A stretch of 38,481 bases of DNA from Betaproteobacteria bacterium (GTDB lineage Bacteria; Pseudomonadota; Gammaproteobacteria; Burkholderiales; SG8-39), in the NCBI GenBank assembly GCA_947479645.1, contig CANKAJ010000037.1:1-38481 (forward strand), given 5' to 3'. The translations under genes and the position numbers were made by a program. The notes under the pieces were generated by a model that was not told the DNA's origin, did not search any database, and saw nothing but the letters and a program-made list of their open reading frames with translations. This document shows, piece by piece, positions 21,867 to 30,572 of the stretch; within the stretch, counting starts at the first letter, position 1; each line of letters opens with the position of its first letter.

Positions 21867-22465
21867 TGCTGCGACGCCTTAGCCTTTTTCTGACTGCATT
21901 GCTGTGCGCGGCACTTCTGTTCGCCGCGCCAGTGAGCGCCAGTCCGATCGGTGTGCGCTCGATCGCGCTGGAGTCCACCGATGAAGGTTATGTCGCCAAC
22001 GCTGATTTTGATGTTGAACTGACGCCGCGCATCGAAGAGGCACTGCACAACGGAGTGTCCCTTTATTTTGTGGTGGAGTTCGAGCTGATTCGACCGCGCT
22101 GGTACTGGTTCGATGAAAAGACCGTGGCAAGCCGGCTGCAGTATCGCCTCACCTATCATGCACTGACGCGACAATACCGGTTGTGGACCGGAACACTGCA
22201 TCAGCCGTTCGCTTCGCTGGCCGAGGCGCGCCGGGTGCTGGGGCGGGTGCGCTCGTGGGTGGTACTGGATCGTGATCAGGTGGCGGCGGGACAGACTTAC
22301 CAGGTGGGCGTTCGCATGCGTCTGGATGCGTCGCAGTTGCCCAAACCCTTTCAGTTGACGGCGCTGACCAATCCCGAATGGACGCTGGAATCGGAGTGGA
22401 AGCGCTTCGCCTTCATGCCGGTGGCGCCGGTATCGCGTCGTCTGGATGATGGGGCAAACCGATGA
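21866..22465 (+). CDS. DUF4390 family exported protein
   Basis: The 199-residue protein starts with a signal peptide (MLRRLSLFLTALLCAALLFA, cleavage near ASA at 24-26). A predicted beta-rich domain follows, including YFVVEFELIRPRWYWFDEK and RLTYHALTRQYRL, which matches the DUF4390 family. The function of that family is not known. Its ATG overlaps the rsmB stop by one base, and its TGA overlaps the ntrY ATG by four bases. It is therefore probably translated together with the NtrY kinase, and a periplasmic role in NtrY sensing is a reasonable guess but unproven. Confidence 0.9.
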   Translation: MLRRLSLFLTALLCAALLFAAPVSASPIGVRSIALESTDEGYVANADFDVELTPRIEEALHNGVSLYFVVEFELIRPRWYWFDEKTVASRLQYRLTYHALTRQYRLWTGTLHQPFASLAEARRVLGRVRSWVVLDRDQVAAGQTYQVGVRMRLDASQLPKPFQLTALTNPEWTLESEWKRFAFMPVAPVSRRLDDGANR

Positions 22466-24567
22466 CCTATGTACTGATCATCGGTTCCGCGCTGGGCACC
22501 ATATTATTGTTCCTGTTGGCAGCGGCAAACAGCAACACGGCCTTGTTTTCTGATCACTATCCCCTGCTGCTGGGTTTGAACGTCTCAATTGTGGTGCTGC
22601 TGCTCGGGCTCGTTATCTATCAATTGTCCGTGCTGGCGCGCCAACGTCGCGCCAAGGTGTTCGGGTCGCTCTTGACGTTTCGCGTGCTGGTGATGTTTGC
22701 CATCGTGGCGGTGGTGCCCGGGGCGCTTGTCTATACCGTATCGGTGCAGTTTCTGACCAAGAGTATCGAGTCGTGGTTCGACGTGCGTGTGGACAAGGCG
22801 CTCGAAGGTGGCCTGAATCTGGGCCGGGCCGCCATCGATTCCTTGCTTGCCGAACTGACGCTTAAGGGCCGTGCCATTGCGCTGGAATTATCCGACATGT
22901 CGGAAGTGCAGCGCCTGGCTTCGCTCAACCGCCTGCGGGAAAGAGCGGGCGCTGAAGACGCGCTGGTGATTACCGCCGGGGGCAAGGTGCTGGCGGGCGC
23001 AAGCCGTGAACTCGGTCGATTGTTACCGCCCATGCCCTCGCCGTCACTGGTGCGGCAGGCGCGCAATAATCGCGGCTATGCGGCGATCGAGCCGGACGGT
23101 GGCAAGGGCTTGCTACTGCGTGTCATCACGCCGCTGGACAGCCTGTCTTTGTCCGATGAGCCAAAACTGCTGCAGCTGACCCAGCCCGTGCCGGCATCGC
23201 TGGCGGAAAATGCCGAGAGTGTCCAGTCTGTTTATCACGCCTACAAGGAACTCTCGCTATCGCGCCAGGGGCTGAAGCAAATCTACATTCTGACCCTGAC
23301 ATTGACCCTGCTGCTGGCGCTCTTTGGCGCGCTGGCGCTGGCATTTCTGCTGTCGCGGCGTCTGTCGCAACCCCTGGCGGTGCTGGCAGAGGGAACCCAG
23401 GCTGTCGCGCGGGGCGACTTCAGCGCGCGTGTGCCGGTCACCAGCGGGGATGAACTGGGTATCCTGACACAATCGTTCAACAGCATGACCGGACAATTGG
23501 ACGAAGCGCGCCTGGTGACCGAACACAGCCGGGCCCAACTCGAGACGGCCAAGGCCTACCTGGAGAGCATCCTCGTCAATCTGTCAGCAGGCGTGCTGGT
23601 ATTTGACGCAGCCCTGGCACTGACCATCGCCAATCGTGGCGCCAGTGAAATCCTGCACGATGACTTGATAACAATCACCGGGAAGACTCCCAAGGAGTGG
23701 CCAAAATTTTCCGATCTTGCCAAGACCATTGCCGAAGAATTTCGCCTTCGTGGCACCGCGACATGGCAGCATCAACTTGAACTGGCGCAATCCGCATCCG
23801 TGTTGTTGCTGCGCGGCTCGACGCTGCCGGAATCCGGCGGCGGCGGTTTTGTTGTCGTGTTCGATGACATCACGCAGCTGGTGGCGGCACAGCGCGCTAC
23901 TGCGTGGGGTGAAGTCGCTCGCCGGCTGGCCCACGAAATCAAGAATCCACTGACGCCCATTCAGCTGTCAGCCGAACGCGTGCAGGCCAAGCTGGCTGGT
24001 AAACTTTCGCCTGCGGATACCGCTTTTATCGACCGTGCGGTTCAGACCATTGTTGCCCAGGTGACATCGATGAAGAACATGGTCGATGATTTTCGCGAAT
24101 ATGCGCGCACGCCGGCGCCGCAACTGGCAAGCCTTGATCTGAACACATTGGCGGGTGAAGTGCTTGCGTTATATGAAAATGCTGCGGTTCAGGTACGCCC
24201 GCACCTGGCGTCCGGTCTGCCGCAGGTCAGCGGCGATCCGACGCAGTTGCGTCAAGTGCTGCACAACCTGTTGCAGAATGCCCAGGATGCACTGATTGGT
24301 TCGGTTGAATCCAGCCCATGCATTGAAGTGATCACCGAATTGTGCGCAGGGCAGGCCTGGCTGCGTGTCATTGATAACGGCTGCGGATTTCCGGACGCCA
24401 TTGTCAAACGCGCATTCGAGCCTTATGTCACCACTAAATCGAAAGGAACGGGCCTGGGGTTGGCCATCGTAAAAAAAATCATCGATGAACACCACGGCAC
24501 CATTTCCATTGAAAACCGTGATCCCCACGGCGCTGTAGTACAAATTTCACTTCCTCTGGCAAGCTGA
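22462..24567 (+). CDS. ntrY: Sensor histidine kinase NtrY
   Basis: NtrY is a membrane kinase that phosphorylates NtrX in response to a signal linked in other bacteria to nitrogen, redox or envelope state. The 701 residues contain three N-terminal membrane helices (about 4-24, 35-57, 72-95), a periplasmic region, and a fourth helix near 275-298. A HAMP domain (SRRLSQPLAVLAEGTQAVARG), a PAS-like domain (about 370-480) and the kinase core follow. The phosphorylated histidine is His491 in LAHEIKNPLTP. The ATPase part shows the N box LHNLLQNAQDAL, VIDNGCGFPD and TKSKGTGLGLAIVKK. All catalytic motifs are intact. The ATG overlaps the preceding stop (ATGA), and ntrX follows after six bases. Confidence 0.95.
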   Translation: MTYVLIIGSALGTILLFLLAAANSNTALFSDHYPLLLGLNVSIVVLLLGLVIYQLSVLARQRRAKVFGSLLTFRVLVMFAIVAVVPGALVYTVSVQFLTKSIESWFDVRVDKALEGGLNLGRAAIDSLLAELTLKGRAIALELSDMSEVQRLASLNRLRERAGAEDALVITAGGKVLAGASRELGRLLPPMPSPSLVRQARNNRGYAAIEPDGGKGLLLRVITPLDSLSLSDEPKLLQLTQPVPASLAENAESVQSVYHAYKELSLSRQGLKQIYILTLTLTLLLALFGALALAFLLSRRLSQPLAVLAEGTQAVARGDFSARVPVTSGDELGILTQSFNSMTGQLDEARLVTEHSRAQLETAKAYLESILVNLSAGVLVFDAALALTIANRGASEILHDDLITITGKTPKEWPKFSDLAKTIAEEFRLRGTATWQHQLELAQSASVLLLRGSTLPESGGGGFVVVFDDITQLVAAQRATAWGEVARRLAHEIKNPLTPIQLSAERVQAKLAGKLSPADTAFIDRAVQTIVAQVTSMKNMVDDFREYARTPAPQLASLDLNTLAGEVLALYENAAVQVRPHLASGLPQVSGDPTQLRQVLHNLLQNAQDALIGSVESSPCIEVITELCAGQAWLRVIDNGCGFPDAIVKRAFEPYVTTKSKGTGLGLAIVKKIIDEHHGTISIENRDPHGAVVQISLPLAS

Positions 24568-24573
24568 AAAAAC

Positions 24574-25833
24574 ATGGCACAGATTCTTGTTGTTGACGAT
24601 GAAATCGGCATTCGGGAGCTCTTGTCGGAAATTCTTTCTGATGAAGGTCATACCGTGCGTGTCGCTGAAAATGCCACGCGGGCGCGTGAGGCCCGCATCC
24701 GGGCGCGACCTGATCTGGTGCTGCTCGATATCTGGATGCCGGACGCTGACGGCATCACCTTGCTCAAGGAGTGGGCCTCGAATGGGCAACTGACCATGCC
24801 GGTGGTGATGATGTCCGGACACGCCACCATCGATACTGCAGTCGAAGCAACGCGTATTGGTGCGCTCGATTTTCTGGAAAAGCCGATTGCACTGCAAAAG
24901 TTGCTGGCAACCGTCAAACGCGCACTTGCGCAGCAGGAAGGTCGCAACTCCAAAGTACTGAGTATCGTCGGCCTGGGCAAGTCCGCTTCACTGATTGAAT
25001 TCAAGAAGCGCGTGTCCCACGCTGCCAACATCGGGCGTTCCACTATCTTGTTGCGCGGCGAACCCGGTGCCATGGCCGAGGTTTATGCCCGCGCCATGCA
25101 TCAGCAGGGCATGCCGTGGATCAGCGCAACAGCGGTGTCTGCACAGTCCACGCAGGAACTCAACTTGCAGGTGGCCGGAGGCATACTCTTCATTGATGAT
25201 CTGGCACACCTTTCGGCCAACCAGCTCAAGCATGTGAGCTTTGTCGCCAGTCACATCGATCGCAGCAAGGTTCGTGTGGTGTCTTTCAGCACCGAGAGTC
25301 CACGCCGCCTGATCGACGAGCGTAATTACGATCCGACGCTGGTATCGCGTTTATCGGAAGTGGTGCTGACCATTCCGCCAGTGCGCGAACATCTTGAAGA
25401 TGTCCCCGACATTGCCAGCCTGATGCTGGCACAACTGGTGGACAGTCGTTTTTGCCCTCCGCGGCGTTTTGCCGGAGCGGCGCTGGCCGCAATGCAGGCC
25501 TTTACCTGGCCGGGTAATCTTGAAGACGTTGCCGCGGCCGTGCGTACGCTGGCTTCTACTGCAGGGGCGGAAGAAATCAATGCTGACGAAGTCGCTGAAG
25601 TGTTGCATCAGTTTTCAACCGAGAATGTCAGGCCGCAGCAATCGTTGATCCTCGACGGGCCGTTGCGCGAGGCTCGCGAAGCCTTCGAGCGCGCTTATTT
25701 CGAGCGCCTGCTCGACCAGGAAGGTGGCGCCATTGCACGTGTGGCGGAGAAGAGCGGCCTGGAACGCACCCATCTTTATCGAAAGCTGAAGTCCCTGGGG
25801 ATTCCCACCAATCGCAAGGACGGCGCATCGTGA
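24574..25833 (+). CDS. ntrX: NtrX-like response regulator with degenerate AAA+ domain
   Basis: The 419-residue partner of NtrY has a complete receiver domain: acidic pair Asp8/Asp9, phosphorylated Asp52 in LLDIWMPDADG and Lys103 in LEKP. A central domain resembles a sigma54-activator AAA+ fold, and a Fis-type HTH (about 380-412, AIARVAEKSGLERTHLYRKL) closes the protein. The central domain is eroded. The Walker A position reads RGEPGAMAE at 161-169 with no GKT/GKE lysine, and the stretch with the GAFTGA sigma54-contact loop is missing. A Walker B-like ILFIDD remains at 204-209. It therefore cannot be a standard ATP-driven sigma54 activator and probably works as a phosphorylation-controlled DNA-binding protein. 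Confidence 0.93.
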   Translation: MAQILVVDDEIGIRELLSEILSDEGHTVRVAENATRAREARIRARPDLVLLDIWMPDADGITLLKEWASNGQLTMPVVMMSGHATIDTAVEATRIGALDFLEKPIALQKLLATVKRALAQQEGRNSKVLSIVGLGKSASLIEFKKRVSHAANIGRSTILLRGEPGAMAEVYARAMHQQGMPWISATAVSAQSTQELNLQVAGGILFIDDLAHLSANQLKHVSFVASHIDRSKVRVVSFSTESPRRLIDERNYDPTLVSRLSEVVLTIPPVREHLEDVPDIASLMLAQLVDSRFCPPRRFAGAALAAMQAFTWPGNLEDVAAAVRTLASTAGAEEINADEVAEVLHQFSTENVRPQQSLILDGPLREAREAFERAYFERLLDQEGGAIARVAEKSGLERTHLYRKLKSLGIPTNRKDGAS

Positions 25834-25982
25834 GTCCGCTGAGTAAAATTGGCAACCGCAATGCGGGCGAGCGCATGAAGCGTGGCCATCGGTTATTGCC
25901 AGAGTCGATGCTCCGGCTGGAACTAATGCCAGTCCGGGTGATCGAGGCATTCGCATACTTGTTACAGGGAGCAGTGACTTGA
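25830..25982 (+). CDS. Possible 50-residue mini-protein bridging ntrX and trkA
   Basis: A GTG at 25830 overlaps the ntrX stop (GTGA), and the frame stays open for 50 codons to a TGA at 25980-25982. That stop overlaps the TTG start of trkA (TTGA). The product would begin MSPLSKIGNRNAGERMKRGH and end ELMPVRVIEAFAYLLQGAVT, a basic N-terminal half and a hydrophobic C-terminal half. No family is recognised. It may be a real coupled gene, or a leader read only to carry ribosomes from ntrX to trkA. A random open frame of this size is quite possible in GC-rich DNA. Confidence 0.3.
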   Translation: MSPLSKIGNRNAGERMKRGHRLLPESMLRLELMPVRVIEAFAYLLQGAVT

Positions 25983-27352
25983 AAATCGTCATTCTCGGCG
26001 CCGGTCGGGTCGGAACCTCGGTGGCCGAGAGTCTGGTGTCCGAACAGAACGATATCACCATTGTCGACATGGATGAGGCGCGCTTGCGCGCATTGCAGGA
26101 CCGTCTCGATCTGCGCACAGTGTCTGGCAGTGCGTCGCATCCGTCGGTGCTGCTGGAGGCAGGCATTGAAGATGCCGACATGATGATTGCCGTGACCCAG
26201 AGCGATGAAACAAACCTTGTCGCCTGCAGGCTGGCCGCGCAACTGTTCAACGTGCCCACGCGCATCGCCCGCATTCGCGCTGCGGAGTTTCTGGACAACC
26301 AGCGCATCCTGGGGCCGGACGGGTTTTCAGTTGACCTGTCCATCTGTCCGGAGCAGATTCTGACCGATTACATCGTCAAGCTGATCGAGTTTCCCGAGGC
26401 CCTGCAGGTTCTTGAGTTCGCCCATGGCAAGGTCAGTCTTGTCGCGGTGCGTGCCTTTCAGGGCGGGCCGCTGGTGGGGCACCAGTTGCAGGACCTGCGC
26501 AAGCACATGCCCAAGCTGGAGGCGCGCGTCGCGGCGATTTTCCGGGAAGACCGCCCCATCGTGCCCGAGGGCAATACGGTGATTGAAGTGGGCGACGAAG
26601 TGTTCTGTCTGGCCGCGACCGAGGATATCCGTTATGTGATGCGCGAATTACGGCGCATGGACAAGCCGGTGCGCCGGGTCATGATTGCCGGTGGCGGCAA
26701 TATCGGACTGCGCCTGGCCGAGGCCCTTGATCGTGACTACCTGGTCAAGATCATCGAGTATGACAAGCGTCGCTGCGAAGTGCTGGCGCGGCGACTGGAC
26801 AAGGCGCTGGTGCTCAATGGCGACGTGACCGATGAAAGTTTGCTTGAAACGGAGAATGTCTCGGAGATGGACATCTTCATTGCCGTCACCAACGATGACG
26901 AGAGCAACATCATGTCCAGCCTGCTCGCCAAGCGCATGGGCGCACGTCGCGTGGTCTCGCTGATCAACAGGCGCGCCTACGTCGATTTGCTGCAGGCGGG
27001 CAGCATCGACATCGCCATTTCACCAGCACAGGCCACCATCGGCACCTTGCTCGCCCATGTACGCCGCGGCGATGTGAGCCAGGTGCATAGTTTGCGCCGT
27101 GGTGCCGCCGAAGCCATTGAGGCCATCGTGCACGGGGATTCGGAGTCCTGCAAACTGGTTGGCCGGCGACTGGATGAACTCGAGTTGCCCAAAGGCACCA
27201 CCATTGGCGCCATTGTGCGCGGAGACGAAGTCATCATGGCCCACCACGATACGGTGATCAAGGCCGAGGATCACGTCATCATTTTCGTTACCGACAAGAA
27301 AGTCTTGCCCAAGGTTGAAAAGCTGTTCCAGGTCGGCGTGGGGTTCCTGTGA
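25979..27352 (+). CDS. trkA: Trk potassium uptake regulator TrkA
   Basis: TrkA is the cytosolic NAD(H)-binding subunit that gates the TrkH potassium channel. The 457 residues consist of two RCK units, each an N-terminal Rossmann domain plus a TrkA-C domain. The first starts with VILGAGRVGTSVAE (residues 4-17) and the second with MIAGGGNIGLRLAEAL near 235. The length matches E. coli TrkA. The start appears to be TTG at 25979 with GGGAG eight bases upstream; no better ATG precedes the first Rossmann strand. It is followed by trkH after 52 bases. Confidence 0.96.
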   Translation: MKIVILGAGRVGTSVAESLVSEQNDITIVDMDEARLRALQDRLDLRTVSGSASHPSVLLEAGIEDADMMIAVTQSDETNLVACRLAAQLFNVPTRIARIRAAEFLDNQRILGPDGFSVDLSICPEQILTDYIVKLIEFPEALQVLEFAHGKVSLVAVRAFQGGPLVGHQLQDLRKHMPKLEARVAAIFREDRPIVPEGNTVIEVGDEVFCLAATEDIRYVMRELRRMDKPVRRVMIAGGGNIGLRLAEALDRDYLVKIIEYDKRRCEVLARRLDKALVLNGDVTDESLLETENVSEMDIFIAVTNDDESNIMSSLLAKRMGARRVVSLINRRAYVDLLQAGSIDIAISPAQATIGTLLAHVRRGDVSQVHSLRRGAAEAIEAIVHGDSESCKLVGRRLDELELPKGTTIGAIVRGDEVIMAHHDTVIKAEDHVIIFVTDKKVLPKVEKLFQVGVGFL

Positions 27353-27405
27353 ACACTGTCCGCGTGACCGACCAGGGCATGCTTGACGCTGGCAAAGGCG
27401 ACTGA
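27349..27405 (+). CDS. Possible 18-codon bridging ORF between trkA and trkH
   Basis: GTG at 27349 overlaps the trkA stop (GTGA). The frame continues for 18 codons to a TGA at 27403-27405 whose A is the first base of the trkH ATG. It repeats the arrangement seen between ntrX and trkA. The peptide, beginning MNTVRVTDQGML, is too short to judge, and a frame of this length is expected by chance about as often as not. Its likely role, if any, is to couple translation. Confidence 0.15.
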   Translation: MNTVRVTDQGMLDAGKGD

Positions 27406-28862
27406 TGGTCCGCGTCCTTCCGGTTCTCTATGTTCTTGCCTTCGTGATCCTGATCCTGGCCGGGTTCATGGTAATTCCGCTATTGATATCATTATGGATA
27501 GAAGATGCCGCCACAACAGCGCATCAGAAATCAATTGGAATCACCTCTTTGGCTGGATTGGTACTCTGGGCGATAACGCGCAGGCACAAGCGGGAGTTGC
27601 AGACGCGCGATGGCTTTCTGCTGGTGTCGCTGGTGTGGACTGCGCTGCCGGCCTTTGCCACCCTGCCACTGCTGATGCAATTGCCAGGATTGTCCTTTAC
27701 CGATGCTTACTTTGAAACGGTGTCGGGGCTCACCACTTCCGGCGCCACCGTGCTGACGGGCCTGGATCAACTGCCGGCATCCATCAACCTGTGGCGCGGC
27801 CTGCTGATCTGGCTGGGTGGCATGGGCATCATCGTGCTGGCGGTGGCGATCCTGCCGTTGCTGGGTGTCGGCGGCAGCCAGGTGTTCAAGGCCGAGACGC
27901 CCGGTCCGATGAAGGACAACAAGTTGACACCTCGCATCACGCAGACGGCCAAAGGGCTGTGGCTGGTGTATCTGTTCATTACTGTCGCGTGCGTACTGTC
28001 GATGAAATTGGCTGGCATGAACTGGGTGGATGCCTTTATGCACGCCTTCAGCACCATGGGCCTGGGGGGGTTCTCAACCCATGACGACAGTTTTGGCTAT
28101 TTCAATTCGCCGGCCATCGAAGCCGTGACCATCGTATTCATGCTCATCGCCGGCATCAACTTTGCCACGCATTTTCTGCTGTTTCGGGGTGCCGGCCTGG
28201 GTGTGTACCGGCGCGATCCCGAAGTGCCGCTGTTTCTGGCCGTGATGGCTGTGAGCGTCGTGGGCATCGCTGTCTATCTGCTGGTGCGCGGCGCATACCC
28301 GGACTTCTGGACGGCACTGCGCTTTTCCGCTTTCAACGTTGTTTCTATCGCCACCACCACTGGATTCGCCAATACCGACTTCAACCTGTGGCCGGCATTT
28401 GCCCCGGTTTTGATGCTGTTCCTGTCGTGTTTTTCCACCTGCTCAGGGTCGACTGGCGGTGGCATCAAGATGATTCGTGCCCGCTTGATGTTTCATCAGG
28501 CATTGCGCGAGATGACCCGCATCGTGCATCCGCGCGCCCAGATTCCGGTGAAGGTGTCCGGTGTCACGGTGGAAAACAACATCATCTTTGCCGTGCTCGC
28601 CTTCATGCTGATGTATGGCGGCACCGTGATTGCGGCGACCATGCTGCTGTCGCTGTCGGACCTCGATATCGTCACCGCCTTTTCGGCAACCATCGCGTGC
28701 ATCAACAACATGGGTCCCGGCCTGAACCAGGTGGGACCCGCGACCACCTATGCCGTGCTGACCGATTTTCAGACCTGGATCTGCACCATCGTCATGTTGC
28801 TCGGCCGGCTCGAGCTGTTCACGCTGGTGGTGGTATTCACGCCGTCGTTCTGGCGGCGATGA
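27405..28862 (+). CDS. trkH: Trk potassium uptake membrane subunit TrkH
   Basis: TrkH forms the inner-membrane potassium pathway controlled by TrkA. The 485-residue protein has the family layout of repeated helix-pore-helix units. Filter-loop sequences are visible as TVSGLTTSGATVL, FSTMGLGGFSTHD, VSIATTTGFANTDF and ATIACINNMGPGL. The STGGGIKMIRA stretch near residue 350 is also typical. The ATG at 27405 has AAAGGCG upstream. The last four bases overlap the next gene (ATGA), so the CobW-like protein is translationally coupled. Confidence 0.95.
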   Translation: MVRVLPVLYVLAFVILILAGFMVIPLLISLWIEDAATTAHQKSIGITSLAGLVLWAITRRHKRELQTRDGFLLVSLVWTALPAFATLPLLMQLPGLSFTDAYFETVSGLTTSGATVLTGLDQLPASINLWRGLLIWLGGMGIIVLAVAILPLLGVGGSQVFKAETPGPMKDNKLTPRITQTAKGLWLVYLFITVACVLSMKLAGMNWVDAFMHAFSTMGLGGFSTHDDSFGYFNSPAIEAVTIVFMLIAGINFATHFLLFRGAGLGVYRRDPEVPLFLAVMAVSVVGIAVYLLVRGAYPDFWTALRFSAFNVVSIATTTGFANTDFNLWPAFAPVLMLFLSCFSTCSGSTGGGIKMIRARLMFHQALREMTRIVHPRAQIPVKVSGVTVENNIIFAVLAFMLMYGGTVIAATMLLSLSDLDIVTAFSATIACINNMGPGLNQVGPATTYAVLTDFQTWICTIVMLLGRLELFTLVVVFTPSFWRR

Positions 28863-29518
28863 CACTTACCGGGATACCCACCAATCTCATCACCGGCCAG
28901 CGCGGATCTGGCAAAAGCACGCTTATCCGCCACCTGTTGTCGCAGCGACCGGCCCGGGAGCGCTGGGCGGTGCTGGTCAATGACGTCGATGCCGTACTGC
29001 CGTCGGCGGAGGACGGCGTGTATGTCAGTGTGGTTGCCGACGGCTGCATCTGTTGTTCCGGCCAGCTTGGATTGCGTGTTGCCCTGACCCGGCTCTTGCG
29101 TAAAGCGCAGCCGCAGCGGTTGTTGATTGAGCCCTCCAGTCTTGCCCGCACACGCGAAGTGCTGCAACTGCTGCAGGACCGCTGGCTGTTGCCGGTACTG
29201 CAGATACGCGCAACGATAACGCTGCTGGCCGCATCGCAGCATGCTGGTGGTGTCATCACCGACACGCTTGATCGCGAACGCATCCGGCACGCCGATGTGG
29301 TTGCCATCAATGCCGATGCTGCCGATGCAGACCCCGTGGTCGAAGCACTGGCGCGCAGCATCACCGGAATGTCATCGCAGGCGCAGATCGTGACGCTTTG
29401 CCGTGGCCGGTTGGACAATGAATTGCTGGACCGGCCGGCAGGTGCGGCGGGTCGCGACATCAGGCCGCGCTTTTACGGTGATGGTGACTGCGGCGTCTCG
29501 GACCTGGGCAGCAAATGA
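28859..29518 (+). CDS. Short CobW/G3E-like P-loop protein
   Basis: From the ATG at 28859, which overlaps the trkH stop, the product has 219 residues. It matches the GTPase domain of the CobW/G3E family: P-loop GQRGSGKS at 13-20, the metal-binding GCICC at 62-66, and EPSSLA at 91-96 in place of the usual E(T/S)SGLA. The NKxD guanine-specificity motif is replaced by NADA at 151-154 after ADVVAI, and the C-terminal CobW domain is missing. Relatives deliver zinc, cobalt or nickel to enzymes. This copy may bind metal but probably has altered nucleotide preference. Its last 46 bases overlap the opposite-strand ATPase gene. Confidence 0.8.
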   Translation: MTLTGIPTNLITGQRGSGKSTLIRHLLSQRPARERWAVLVNDVDAVLPSAEDGVYVSVVADGCICCSGQLGLRVALTRLLRKAQPQRLLIEPSSLARTREVLQLLQDRWLLPVLQIRATITLLAASQHAGGVITDTLDRERIRHADVVAINADAADADPVVEALARSITGMSSQAQIVTLCRGRLDNELLDRPAGAAGRDIRPRFYGDGDCGVSDLGSK

Positions 29519-30561
29519 ATATCCTGTGGCCGGAACGTAACAAGTACTGCCGCACCCACCTCGAACTCCTCGTTGCTCAACGCGTTCAGCGGCACGCCGC
29601 TGATATCGATTGAGTATTCGATATGCGGGCCCATGTACTGCAGGCCCTTGACCGTGCCGTGCAGGGCATTGTGGTTGTCCTGCCCAATGGCTTTGTCCCT
29701 GGCTCGGATTTCCATGATTTCCGAACGCAAAACTGCGACCCGCGTTTCGCCGGCCACACCGGGCTCGGGGTTGGCCAGGCGCACGGCCGACCCGTCAGGC
29801 GCAAACCAGGCCTGCTCGCGATACACGAGTGACAGGAAGTTGGCGGCACCGATGAAGTCGGCGGTAAAGCGGCTGGCGGGACGGCGGTACAGGTCGCGCG
29901 GTTTGCCTTCTTCAATGATGCGCCCGAGGTCCATCACGATGACCCGGTCGGACATGGACAGCGCCTCGGCCTGGTCATGGGTCACATAGACCGCAGGGAT
30001 GGACAACTCCTTCTGGATGCGGCTGATCTCGGCACGTGTTCGATCACGCAATCGCGCATCAAGATTGGACAGGGGCTCGTCAAACAACAATACCTTGGGC
30101 CGTCCGACAATGGCGCGTGCCAGCGCGACGCGCTGTTGCTGCCCGCCGGACAGTTCCGATGGCTGACGCTGGGCCAGCGCGGCCAGCCCGACAACATCGA
30201 GTGCCCAGGCGACCGCCTCCCGGGTATCGCGTATGCCGCGCACTTCCAGCGGGAACGCGACATTGGCTGCCACTGACATATGCGGCCAGATGGCATAGGA
30301 CTGAAACACCATGCCCAGATTGCGTTCGTGCGATGCCACAAAAATGTCGTGCTCGGCATCGGAAACGACCTTGCCGTCAATTTCGATCACGCCGCCATTG
30401 GTGCGTTCAAGGCCTGCGATGCAACGCAATGTTGTGGTCTTGCCACAGCCGCTCGGTCCGAGCAGCGTAACGAATTCGCCGTCGGCCACGGAAAATGAAA
30501 TACCGTGAACGATGGTTGTCGATCCGTAGATCTTTACAAGTCTGGTGACACTGATGCCCAT
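29473..30561 (-). CDS. ABC importer ATP-binding protein (PotA/FbpC type)
   Basis: This 362-residue ATPase powers the importer encoded just upstream. It has Walker A GPSGCGKT at 35-42, the Q-loop in GMVFQSYAIWPHMSV, signature LSGGQQQR, Walker B VLLFDEP with LSNLDARLRD, and the switch histidine in VTHDQAEALSMSDR. A C-terminal TOBE-like domain (about 280-355) is typical of importers for iron, polyamines, thiamine or sulfate. The ATG at 30561 is 11 bases past the permease stop. The 3' end runs 46 bases into the convergent CobW-like gene. Substrate cannot be told from the ATPase. Confidence 0.95.
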   Translation of the reverse strand: MGISVTRLVKIYGSTTIVHGISFSVADGEFVTLLGPSGCGKTTTLRCIAGLERTNGGVIEIDGKVVSDAEHDIFVASHERNLGMVFQSYAIWPHMSVAANVAFPLEVRGIRDTREAVAWALDVVGLAALAQRQPSELSGGQQQRVALARAIVGRPKVLLFDEPLSNLDARLRDRTRAEISRIQKELSIPAVYVTHDQAEALSMSDRVIVMDLGRIIEEGKPRDLYRRPASRFTADFIGAANFLSLVYREQAWFAPDGSAVRLANPEPGVAGETRVAVLRSEIMEIRARDKAIGQDNHNALHGTVKGLQYMGPHIEYSIDISGVPLNALSNEEFEVGAAVLVTFRPQDIHLLPRSETPQSPSP

Positions 30562-30572
30562 GGTGTTCCCTG

